From: Euglena gracilis
Taxonomy: Eukaryota; Euglenida; Euglenophyceae; Euglenales
Assembly: GCA_039621445.1 (NCBI GenBank)
Contig: CP154956.1
Location: forward strand, 82,580,474 to 82,644,473
Length of the DNA: 64,000 nt
Direction: 5' to 3'
In this document: one piece after another, positions 22,201 to 31,191 of the stretch
How the letters are laid out: each line of letters begins with the position of its first letter
How positions within the stretch are numbered: the stretch's first letter is position 1
Position numbers and translations under genes: made by a program
The notes under the pieces: generated by a model
Told to the model about the DNA's origin: nothing
What the model saw: only the letters and a program-made list of their open reading frames with translations
Databases searched by the model: none

Positions 22201-25200
22201 CGGTCTGGGTGACCGAATTTTGGCCCGGCGCGAAGCGCCGGGCCGAAAAATTTTGACCCCCCAAAAAGACCAAAAGTGCCATTTTGGGCACTTTTTGGGC
22301 AAAAATGTGCCAAAAATGCAAAAAAATTTCGGTGCGAAGCGCCGGAGGAAAAAAATGACCCTTTTTGGGGGGGGGGGTACCGGGTACCCTCCGAGGGTCG
22401 GTCCGGACCCCCCTGGCAGGTGGGGGGGGTGGTCCGGACCCCCCCTGCGGGGGGGGGGGGGTGGGGGGACACCCCCCCACCTAAACCATGTACGCCCTCC
22501 TTATATCAAACCCTGGCGCAAATGCGCAAATAAACTGCATGAAGAAACTGTACAATTTATTATGTTTATTTGCGCATTTGCGCACACAAAACAACGTGAT
22601 GTGCGCAAATGCACAAATAAACAACCAATGGAGGAGTAGAAAGCGATTTCATTTGGCCCTCCTACAACTATCCTCAGTGGCTTCTGAATGGGTTGAAAGC
22701 AAATGACCACACCGTCTCCTCCAGCACATGGTGTTATTGTGCCGTTTTTGGACCATTGTCAGGTCCCACAAAAGATGGGGACAGAGGATCTCCTGAAAGT
22801 GGGTGCACAGCCACCCAGTAACGGTGCACCTCCACCGGCACCAATTTTTGGGTCCCAAGGGCCCTGCCGCTGGCCTGTGGCCTCGGCTCCGCTGCTGCAG
22901 CCCCATCAGCTGCTGATGCTTCAGCACCCAGCAGACCGGCATCGACCTCCCCGGTGCAACAACACCCACCACAGCGGCCACGTTATTCCCCGCAACTGGG
23001 GTGTGAGACTGGGGGGACGACGTGGTGCCAGTGCATGGCAACCAGCAGCCGGAGAGAGATAGCCCTCAAACACCCGTTACTTTGGATGCAAGGAAGTGTT
23101 GAAGCTTTACCACTGGATTGAGTGCATCAAAGCGGTGGGACTCACTCCCCCCAAATTATGCACAAAAACTGGTGTGTTTTACGTATTTCAAGGGGAAAAT
23201 GGAGGAGAAAAACCATAAAACGGACTATGGCCTGACACATCCGGGGTATTTCAGGTGCCAAATTTTGTCTTCTTGTAACGCAATCCTATTGCAGAAAAGG
23301 TGTCCAACAGTCACAGGTCGTTTGCACGTCATCAATTCATTACGTTTAACTGCCAAACAGATGACGCCAAAACAACAGGCCGTGTGGGCCAGGTAACAGC
23401 AGTGCAAATGTACACACATAAGGCAGGCTAATTTTGGCTTGTCTCATGCCGTGTTCCAGTGAACACTCCACACTGCCTCTCACCACAAATTTCATCACCA
23501 CATAATCGTGGTGCAAATCAATGGTTGACGTGAGGAATTGCGTTCGCCAGCTGTCACGGAGGAGGAGATGGTATCGCACAACTCATATGTGTTGGTGCGT
23601 GCATTTGCGCAAGTAAACACAACTTTGTTTGTGTGCTCTAAGGCTCCTGCAAACACATCATTTTGAAGCGGTGTATAAAATGTTTGTGCGCGCATTTGCG
23701 CAAATGCGCGCACAAACGTAATTGTGTTTATTTGTGCAATTGCGCGCACCAACACCCTCATCATTTTAAAACCTCGTACAGTCATGGTCCTCATTGGTGT
23801 CTTTTAACATAGAAAGTAAAAATACATGTTGGTGCGCATTTGCGCAAATAAACATAAACATGTTGGTGCGCGCATCTGCGCAAATGCGCGCACCAACAAA
23901 TTTGTTTGTGGGCGCATTTGTGCCCACCAGCACGTCATTTTATCATCATCAGTTTACGTTTTATTTGCGCAAATGCGCCAACAAACACAATTGTTTTAAT
24001 TTGTGCAAATGCACCCACAAACACACATCAGTTGCGTGACGGCTGGCTGACGTAGTCTGTGGTGTGTGATCTAATGAGGCTCATTGTGTTCTTACCGGTG
24101 GCGGTAGTATCCAAGCCAGTTCAGCCTGCACGTCAGCACCATTTCCAAGTGTCTTAACAAGGGGTGTGTGCCTCTCTCCCGTTTGATGTACAAGAGCACC
24201 AGTCTCACCATCAGCCCTATTCGCGTCACTTGGTAAGCAGCATTCACACCAAACTTCTGGGAGTTAATCCCCTCCAATACAGGGGTGTAACGGTTCTTAA
24301 ATCGTGTTCCGGGTGTCAGGGTACAGGGTCCCAGGGGTTACGTAAAATTTGCGCATTTGCGCAAATGCACAAATTCTAAAGGAAAAACCCTTAAATGCGA
24401 ATTCGGCCGCCTAAGAAGGAAATGGAAGGCCAGAGGAGTGATGCTTAGAGAGGCAACCGCAGGGAGAAATGGGGTCCGCACCTTTAAAATCAGAGGCAGG
24501 CGGCCACTGTACTCGGCTGCCACAGCTTGGATGAAGCCCAGGGGAGCCGCGTAGGCATTGCAACCAGCGTCGATGGCCAGCTGGGGGTGGAATCACACGC
24601 AGGCTGGGGGCTTGAAAGCTTCAGGTTGTGGGAACCCTCAAAAAAAAATGTGGCAAATGCAGTAAAAAAAAAAGCAAAAAAAATGCAGAGAAAAAGGAAT
24701 TGTCAGAAACGCAAGGAAAAGGCAACAAAAAATGTGTTTGTGTTCTGCATTCCGCTGCTTTGGGATAACCTCCCCCCAGAAATGTACCCATCTGTGGTGG
24801 AATTCTTTTGAACGGAAAATGCCTTCATTTTTTCAATGAAACAAAGCTTCCCTTCCCACCCCCCCCATAACGTTCTCTTGTTTGTGCCAACAACGCACCT
24901 GCAAAAACATAGCAGTCAAAATGGCTGAAGGTCCCGGAAATGTGACAACGGGGCGCAGACAAAGGGAGGGAGCATGGGCAACGTGTTCTAAACCATGGGG
25001 GGGGGGGCAACCCGCACCACACAGCACTGGCTGGGGGTCGTAGCCAGCGGGATTGGGCTGCTGTCAGCACTCGCCTGGGGACCGGGTCGCCCCAAACACT
25101 GCCGAAAGCACGTCCACTGTGACATTGGCGGCCCTCAAAAGACGCCGCGCAAAAAAAAAGGCAAAAAGAAGCAGAAACCCAAATCGACTTGGTTTGCGTT

Positions 25201-26322
25201 GGAGGATGGATGGAAAGCCAGCGAATCCATTCCAAGTATCTCAAAAGATTCAGGTTTGGAGCCAGCGGGACGCAAACACCGTGAGTGGGAACAAACCTGA
25301 ATTTGAAAACTTCAGACAATCCCCCCCCCCTATTTTCTTGTGCTTCTATGTTGGGGGAAGATACTTGAAAAATCTGCAAAATGCAACGTTAGCCATTTTT
25401 TGTTAAAACGTTTTGGAAGAACACGGGGTCACCTCTGCTTTTATTTTTTTTAACATCTTTAGATAGGGGAGATAAAAAGAAAATAAAAGAAACCTGATAG
25501 CAAATAACTTTGGGAAATTAAATTGCATTCATTCCGAATTTCTTGGGAATAGATAAAAGAAACACAACTCAAACCAAAAACTCTATCAACATTTTCTCTC
25601 TCAGTATCTTTTGTCCACTGAAATTATCGCCCATGGCAATAAACAATCAAAAAAAATCTGCTCCAAATAAAAAGCAACAAACTTCGTTGGTGAGGTTGGC
25701 AAATCAACAGCTGGCCCAAAAACATGTGCTTCGGACACTTTCTGTGCCAGCAAGGCGCCGTGCTGGTGGGAATGATCGAGCAGGGCCATGTTCAAAGCCT
25801 TGGTCCACCGGCAGGATGACCATTTTTCCGGTACCCCCCAGAGTGCCCAGCATCAAACATCTCCAGACTTTATTTTGGTGGTTGGTATCAAGAATTCTTT
25901 TGAGATCGAGGGTGGGGGACAAATTGCACAAAAGCGTCATATTGCCTGAATGGCCCCTACCCCAGGGGGGTCCAGGGGAAATTCTCGAACCCAAAAAAAT
26001 GGGGGGACCCACTTTTGGGGGGGCCAATTTTGGTCAAGGAATTGTTTTTGGTGCTTCGCCAAAAATAGCCAATAATAGAAGAAAACCCCACCTCCGACAG
26101 GATACACATCAATATGACCCCCCACCCCTCCCCAGGGAGGGGGTGAGGTCCGGCGTACCCCGAGGTACTTCAAAAAAAAACATTTGGCTGGCATCTTTGG
26201 TAATCTCTTTGTCGCTGGAGGTGCTTGCCCGTCATCAGCATCCGGCGGAGGTTGCCAATCACGCCCGGGTTCTCCCCAGCGTAATTGGCGAGGACCTTCT
26301 CCACAGCGTCCGTGGTTTGCAT
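13240..26322 (-). CDS. fbaB: Class I fructose-1,6-bisphosphate aldolase, FbaB/DhnA type (multi-exon gene)
   Basis: Glycolytic/gluconeogenic aldolase that interconverts fructose-1,6-bisphosphate with dihydroxyacetone phosphate and glyceraldehyde-3-phosphate, here of the bacterial/archaeal-like FbaB (DhnA) class I family. Ten exons in order give a collinear protein: an N-terminal helix, LGGTGKM then ILPVDQGFEHGPARSF, NPAGYDP, LAIDAGCNAYAAPLG, SAVTASVADALRLG, WSYPRG with GETAVDVVAYAAQIA, HIVKVK (position of the family's Schiff-base lysine), APTDYIEQDAAKK, AAFGGKRIVIFSGGEA and KGTDELLKE. The start is an ATG at 26322-26320. About 250 of the ~300 residues usual for the family are visible. The C-terminal piece (normally containing GxGSIxGRN) was not found and may lie below 13.2 kb or be diverged. 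Introns run from 0.35 to 5.1 kb. Several junctions are not GT-AG but are resolved by short direct repeats with CAG/CTG ends. Family assignment is confident; some splice sites are not. Confidence 0.88.
13978..14102 (-). CDS. fbaB: Aldolase exon 9 (phosphate-binding loop region)
   Basis: Encodes VSDSTVLAAAG, STMEKRVAHV and AAFGGKRIVIFSGGEA. The last glycine-rich strand/loop binds substrate phosphate in this fold. The 3' boundary is set by homology; the dinucleotide is not GT. Confidence 0.85.
14150..14270. repeat. Family G repeat
   Basis: TCATACCTCC, TTGTCCAACGACCG, two copies of AATGTTCGTCTCTGACC, with G-runs. Related copies at 15225-15300, 48890-49025 and 49530-49600. Confidence 0.65.
14535..14707 (-). 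CDS. Unassigned coding-like exon N2 inside an aldolase intron
   Basis: Reads DDDGNEPVHIVWAKAG, GHVINGQLYFSRDIV and a basic tail ERARKR, up to a strong donor AAG|GTGAGT. Including N1 and N2 would shift the aldolase frame (N2 ends in phase 2 while exon 9 needs phase 1). They may be a nested gene, an alternative exon or a relic. HIVWAK loosely recalls reader-domain openings, but no assignment is made. Confidence 0.4.
14753..14805 (-). CDS. Unassigned coding-like exon N1 inside an aldolase intron
   Basis: Reads EGVVVGPSRYGDGFLQIK from an AG acceptor to donor AAG|GTTTGA. It joins N2 in phase. Not part of the aldolase fold; no family recognised. Confidence 0.4.
14830..15126. repeat. ~300-bp inverted-repeat hairpin region
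   Basis: Outer arms GGTCCCGCCCGGGAAACTG... and ...CAGTTTCCCGGGCGGGACC are perfect for 24 bp. Inner modules (CCGGTACCGGCCAACCTGTC, TATAGGAAGTTGTCAGG) recur in both orientations. Confidence 0.8.
15717..15765 (-). CDS. fbaB: Aldolase exon 8
   Basis: Encodes APTDYIEQDAAKKIYE, the segment after the catalytic lysine. Donor GAAG|GTATGA. Its phase (1) matches exon 9 directly, so the coding-like exons at 14.5-14.8 kb are not needed for this protein. Confidence 0.85.
15766..16452. other. Aldolase intron 7 with AT-rich island
   Basis: 15910-16065 is almost pure A/T (ATATTTAATAATATT-type). The intron ends carry CAGGCC and GGCCTG. Confidence 0.7.
16453..16602 (-). CDS. fbaB: Aldolase exon 7 (WSYPRG to HIVKVK)
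   Basis: 150 nt, phase 0. Contains LPTVVWSYPRG, KKGETAVDVVAYAAQ and GAHIVKVK, the catalytic core with the Schiff-base lysine position. The acceptor is a clear AG. The 3' side is AAG|GC, followed by CAGGCC, which is complementary to GGCCTG near the other end of the intron. Confidence 0.92.
18130..18171 (-). CDS. fbaB: Aldolase exon 6 (42 nt)
   Basis: Encodes SSLRNEQLRDLRDL. It is phase 0 at both ends, with donor CTG|GTACGC. Joins in frame to VREAREVG of exon 7. Confidence 0.8.
19046..19187. mobile_element. Family M small TIR element
   Basis: Element 19054-19179 (126 bp). Ends CAGGGTTGAATGGGAAGCC and GGCTTCCCATCCAACCCTG; perfect 8-bp duplication CCCCAGGG. Just downstream of aldolase exon 5. 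Confidence 0.87.
19229..19345 (-). CDS. fbaB: Aldolase exon 5
   Basis: Begins VNNSDTLGG after a polypyrimidine tract and AG, and continues SAVTASVADALRLG and YTIYPA. Its 3' end lies in a 7-bp direct repeat (CCCTGCC) shared with the start of exon 6. Joining at the repeat gives TIYPASSLRNEQL, as expected for the family. The preceding intron (exon 4-5, ~5.1 kb) is GT-AG. Confidence 0.85.
21153..21481. mobile_element. Family E TIR element
   Basis: Element 21161-21473 (313 bp). Ends CATGCTTGTGCTTA and TAAGCACAAGCCTG; perfect 8-bp duplication GTGCGGGT. Interior has three copies of GGGGTGCCTGCCCCTAGCA-type repeats forming hairpins. Confidence 0.9.
21690..24020. repeat. Cluster of palindromic GCGCAAAT / ATTTGCGC motifs
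   Basis: Many copies of ATTTGCGCAAATGCGC and variants, often next to AAACA(A/T) spacers, at 21.69-22.09, 22.51-22.63 and 23.59-24.02 kb, with an outlier at 24.35 kb. They form overlapping perfect palindromes. Lies in the 5.1-kb aldolase intron 4. Confidence 0.85.
22087..22523. mobile_element. Family K TIR element in a palindromic-repeat cluster
   Basis: Element 22095-22515 (421 bp). Ends CAGGGTTCGATATAAAG and CTTATATCAAACCCTG; perfect 8-bp duplication GCGCAAAT, itself a unit of the surrounding cluster. Confidence 0.9.
24482..24594 (-). CDS. fbaB: Aldolase exon 4
   Basis: Encodes FHPQ, LAIDAGCNAYAAPLG and then RLPLILK, the beta-strand/helix region ahead of the substrate loop. The donor AAG|GTGCGG is canonical. 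The 5' boundary was chosen 5 nt after a CTG; a conventional AG acceptor 14 nt further in would delete four conserved positions. Confidence 0.85.
25033..25059 (-). CDS. fbaB: Aldolase exon 3 (27-nt mini-exon)
   Basis: Encodes PNPAGYDP, equivalent to the family's APNPxxYDP. Boundaries follow the CAG(+4)/CTG(-8) rule on both sides. That yields YDPRFHPQ joined to LAIDAG, the expected number of residues between these motifs. Confidence 0.7.
25769..25846 (-). CDS. fbaB: Aldolase exon 2 (PVDQGFEHG motif)
   Basis: Encodes TLGGTGKM followed by ILPVDQGFEHGPARSF, the family's most conserved N-terminal signature. No AG precedes the start. If the 3' end lies 3 nt before a CAG, and exon 3 begins 5 nt after a CTG, the junction reads RSFQPNPAGYDP, matching the family with no insertion or deletion. 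A GC-AG reading would instead add two prolines. Confidence 0.85.
26229..26322 (-). CDS. fbaB: Aldolase exon 1 (start codon)
   Basis: Starts MQTTDAVEKVLANYAG and ends LRRMLMTG, the N-terminal helical segment of FbaB-type aldolases. The ATG fits the usual N-terminus length. It ends in phase 1, consistent with exon 2. The apparent donor reads GC rather than GT, and GGGCA is repeated at the exon 2 boundary, so the exact junction is ambiguous by a few bases. Confidence 0.8.
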
Positions 26323-29300
26323 GTGAAGGTGGGAAAGAGGAGTGCAGCTGTACAGAAACAATGCCAACGTGGGGCAAAAAAAGGGGAGAAGGGATTTGAC
26401 CCAAATTGTTTCTCCCCGGAAATAGATCTTGTGTGACACTTGTCTGGCAAAAAAGCCTTTTAGTTGATTAAAAGGATAAGAATCAGGTGGCAGTGTTTCA
26501 TAGATATCATTTTTCTTAATCAAAATAAAATACTGCTGTCATTTGGCGTGATCCATCGATCTAACCAACCATCCATCTTACTTTTTTTATTTTTTGCCTT
26601 TGTCTCTCCCCTCCCCTCCAAGCCTGATGAACACAATGGTATTTAGACAATCCAGATGGGGCATTCTTGGGAATGGGTGATATGGAAATTTGGATATGGG
26701 AATTTATATTGATTTGATTGATTTGTATTTGTGAAAAATTTCAATTTAGATGGTCCTGAAGCCCCCTGTTCATTGGGAAGGGGGTTCATAGACTCTGGGG
26801 GGGGGGCACCAAATTTCCTCTTTCTCATTTCGGCCGGGGTGATGATAATCAGGGCATGGCATATCAAATTGCTGTGAAGGTCCCGAAAGTATTTTTTTTT
26901 AAACCTCATACAACAATGGCTGATACACTGACTGCAACCTTTTGGAGGTAAATTTTTTTCAAGCTTTCTGCAGCAAAAAACACATACATCCCAGGATTGC
27001 AACAGCATTGTCGCATTTTTTGAATTTTGCAACAACCTTTTTCCAACAAGCCCAATATTTCGAATCTTCAGCTGACTCCCTCCCAGATCAATGCGTCGAA
27101 CATTTGTCTGTCCAGACAAAACACAAAAAAATGGGGTTTTTGGCATTCCTTGATTTTGGACAGAAGTTGGTTCGGTGTCCGGACCACTCTTGACCACCCT
27201 TGGAAAAAAAAATGGTTCAAAGAACCCTCAAAAAGCCTTTAAATGCCTTGCAATTTCGAGGGGAAAAAAACTGCCTTCAGAATTATGGCTGATTCTTTAC
27301 CAGGGTGGTCCTTAAGCAAAAAAAAAAATCCTGTCCCCATACACTTCAACCAAAAAAAATAAGGAAAAGGGGATTTTGGCCAGGGAAAATTTTTGAAAAT
27401 TATTTTGAAAAATGAACCCAAAAATACATGGTTTTTTGATGGAAAATCACATTTTTTTCAAAAAAAAATCTCCAAAATTTTAGAGTTGAGAATTGTTAGT
27501 TTTTAGGAGGGCGGTCAAAAAAATGCAGGTCAAAAAAATGGGACCAAATTTTGGAACATTCAAATTTTGCTGACCTTTTTCCCTTGGAAATTTTTTGGAT
27601 TTTCAGTGGCATTTTTTTTGCTTCCAAAATCTCTCAATCATCAAAATTTTGAGAAATGTTGAAATTTTAGAAGGTGTGAAAAAAATGGGGTTCGGGGGTG
27701 GTTTTGGGCAACATTTTGGGCAGCATTTTCACCAATTTCGGGAAAACGGGGAATTTGGGCTGAAAATTTTTTGAAAAAAAAATTTGAAAAATGAACCCAA
27801 AATCCCTGGGGGAAAAAATTGGGGCTAGATAAAATTAGAACTGACAAAATTGGAAGCCAAAAAAATTGGTGCCAAACCTGAAAACGGCCCGGAAAAAAAA
27901 TGGCTGGATTTTTCATGTGAAAACGTCCAGTTATGGCAAGATTTCTTCCATGGCAACCAAAAAAATTGGGGGAAAATGTGAAAAAATTGGCAGGATTTTC
28001 AAAAAAGGGCCGGAAAAAATTGGCAGGATTTCTGTACGCCAATTTTTTCCAAATCAATTTTTTCGGCCTCCAATTCCCCCCCGGTACATGATTTTTTGAT
28101 GGAAAACCACATTTTTTTTCACAAAAAAATCTCAAAGATTTCAGGGTTAAAATTAGTAGTTCTTAGGAGGGGGGTGGAAAATAACGAAGGTCAAAAAAAG
28201 TGGACCAAATTTTGGCACAGTCGAAATTTTACTGACATTTTTTCTCTTGGAAATTTTTTGGATTTTCAATGGCTTTTTCACTTCAAAAAACTCTCAAAAT
28301 TAAATTTTTGAGAAAATGGTGAATTTTTGGAAGGTGTGAAAAAATGGGGGTTTGAGGGGGTTTTGGGGGGACCTCCCATATGGGTCCCAAAACGGGTAAA
28401 AAAAAAACACCCGGCGCCGAAGGCGCTGGAAAATTTTTTCGGGTCCAATTTTCCGGGTTTCTGTGTATTGGGGGGGGGTCCTTAAAGAGCGGTCCTTAAC
28501 TAAAAAAAAAATCCCGTCCCTTATGGACCGCCCTGTTCTTTACGGCTTCAGACTGGAGGGGTCGATCAAAGGGTCAGTCAGTGAGTTGGGGCTATCCATG
28601 CATGCAAACCCAACAGAGGAAACCTCACACTTGAGGTGTCTCATACTGCCAATGTGCTGTATCCGTGTTGTGGGTGTGGCTGGCGGGGGGGGGGCAGACT
28701 TGGAGGAAAGTGCAGAAGAGTGGGAAGAGGTGGGAAGGGAGGCTAGGCGGGTCAGAGGGTGCAATGCATTTGGAGCCCGCTTCGGAGTAAATGGTTGGGA
28801 GGGTTGGGGAATGGGGGGTGGATGCAGGCGGCATTCAACGCGCGACAGCCATTCCGAACCTGCCAAGGCATTCTTCCTTTCCTCAACAGCAATTGCAGAC
28901 GACGGGAAGGGGGCCATTCCAACTTTCAAAATACCAATCAGTCACATTTCAAAAAAAAATAGCAAGCCGATCCTGCACAGGTGGAGGCTGGTTTAAAAAT
29001 GCGTGCAATGCGTGCATTGGCGTGAAAAAAAACAGAAACACCCTTTCAGTTTTTCTGCTGCCATCCTGCTGGGGGGGGGGGACGGCGATCCAAAAAAATT
29101 ATTTCTGCGTCCTCTATGAACGAAATTGGGGCCAAACACTGTTGTGCATTCACAATCCTTGACAAATATTGCCAAAAAAAACAAAAGGAAAGAACGTTTG
29201 TCACTCCACCAAGAAAACAAAACGAGCAAAAAATGCACAACACACAGATAATAATTGGTTCGTCAACATGTAAATTCAAAATCTAATTAATAATCAAATG

Positions 29301-30171
29301 AACAATAAATCCAATGAAATTTTGCAAGGAGGGCAACTGCATGGCTTCGCATCAACCCCCAGACAGAAACACATCATGACGGCCAGCGAACACGCCGGAG
29401 TATGCAAAAAGGAGCAGCGTCTTGGTTGAATGCAGGACAAGGGCATTGGGGGGGTCTGGGTGGTGAGCAGGTGCAAGAGGGCAAGTGTAATGGGGCAGGG
29501 CTGCACACATGCAACCTGTTGATCTGTTGACGGGGGTATGCCAAAGGCTGCGGCAGAGTGCATCGCAACGGCTGCGCTGTCCAGAAAAGAGTAACGTCAT
29601 GTGTGTCCTGCTGGATTCTGGGTCAGACTCGCCAGGAGCGGCAATTAGCCGTTGGCATTCTCGTGGGTAAGAAATGAGTGGAAGCATCTGTGAACCTGCA
29701 GCAGGAAATGCAGTGCCACTGGTGGATGGGTCTTGCAGTGTGAAAACAAACATGCCAACCTTTTTTTGAGAAAATGGTGTGGAGCATTTTGGGAATGCAT
29801 GCAAACAAATATGCCACTTTTATGCATGTGAATGTGTAAAAATTAAAAAAAACACAAATGGATGGGAATGTGAGTGTGTATAAAAATATAGATTCTGACA
29901 TTTACCTGTGACCATCTACACACGTTGGCATAGAGACAGGTTTTCTTCTGCAAAGGGGACACAACATCGACCCCCCAAAAAACGCGACGAAATAAAAACC
30001 GCACCCTGCAAATTCATTTTTGCGCATTTTGGGGGCACACCCCCTCCCCTGCCTGCCCATAGCACCGGGGTGTGCACTTCCTAAAAAAAAGAAGCCTGCT
30101 CCGAACGCTGCAAAACCTGGCATGCCTCGTCCAACCCGCAGCGCAAGGGATGGGAGGGCACCTGGTGTGTA
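26323..30171. other. Gap between aldolase start and helicase stop
   Basis: Contains the 1.24-kb family B element, a short GC-rich stretch at 28.55-28.93 kb without a convincing frame, and A/T-rich sequence. Must include the aldolase promoter; none recognised. Confidence 0.5.
27293..28543. mobile_element. Family B TIR element, 1.24 kb
   Basis: Element 27301-28535. Ends CAGGGTGGTCCTTAAG and TTATGGACCGCCCTG; perfect 8-bp duplication TTCTTTAC. AT-rich interior of ...AAAATTTTGG... repeats, no transposase frame. Interior shared with 58.52-59.1 kb. Confidence 0.88.
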
Positions 30172-30300
30172 TCACTGGCCGGGCGTCGCCGGAGCCCAGA
30201 CGGGGGCCGACACTTTGCGGTCCGCCCCCGAGGGGGGGTCGGGGCCCAGCGGGTGTACGTTGGAGAGGGGCAGCAGGTCGCCGGTGACGTAGCCGAGCAC
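30172..30300 (-). CDS. Helicase terminal exon and stop codon
   Basis: Strong polypyrimidine acceptor, then [17 protein letters not shown], a Pro-rich tail ending [10 protein letters not shown] and TGA (30174-30172). Phase 0 with the previous exon; 43 codons including the stop. Confidence 0.8.
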   Translation of the reverse strand: MLGYVTGDLLPLSNVHPLGPDPPSGADRKVSAPVWAPATPGQ

Positions 30301-31038
30301 CTGCGGGGGAGGGGGCCCACTCCATCGAGTAAAAAGGCAGACAGACAGGGCCAACCCCGCTTCCCAAACAACGCCCCCCGGTGTGTAAGTTAGACCAAAG
30401 AATCAATGAGTACACCACACTGTAAACCCCCTCCTGATACAAGCACAGGAACGCTTGCAGTGGACCTGTGGCGGCGGCGGTCACTTCTATTTGGACCCAC
30501 CTGCACGATATTTGTTGATTTCCTTTAGAAAGCCCATCAAAATGGGGGTGCACTTGTAGCGGACAGCCGCCTTCAGCGGTGGGGGGGGGGTGCGCTGTCT
30601 TCCAACACCTTTTGGCGCCGGGTCGCTCTGAAGGTTTTTTGTCGAACCTCTCCCCCCAGGGGGGGGGTCTGGGCCAAAACCAGTCAGTCACCTTGAAAAA
30701 GGTGACTGAAAGGGCTCAGCCAGTGACTAAATGATTGCATGCATCACCCACACGCACGCACACACCTCATCCACCAAATCATCAGGGAAGAGGGAGAAGT
30801 TCCGTTGCGTGACGCACTCCTGGAATTTCTCCACCACAGTCTCGCGGAAGCTGAACAATGTGTCCCAGCCCTGGCCTGTGAAGAACGAGAAATCTACATA
30901 GCAGGAGTCCAGGCTGATAGACAATGTGTGGGCGTCCGCTCAACGCCCTGATTGGACTGACTAAATCCATTCAAATCACTGCGCCAAGCCCCAAAGGTTA
31001 ATCCTCCAACGCACGCACGCACGCACACATACACATAC

Positions 31039-31071
<33 letters not shown>

Positions 31072-31159
31072 CACATACATGCACGCGCGCACGCACGCAC
31101 ACACACACATACACACACATGCGCGCACGCATGCATCCATGTACGCACGCATGCACGCA

Positions 31160-31191
<32 letters not shown>

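Noticed and set aside
22703-23062. Gln/Pro/His-rich plus-strand ORF in aldolase intron 4
   Set aside because: The codon pattern is equally open on the minus strand, and there is no splice or homology support.
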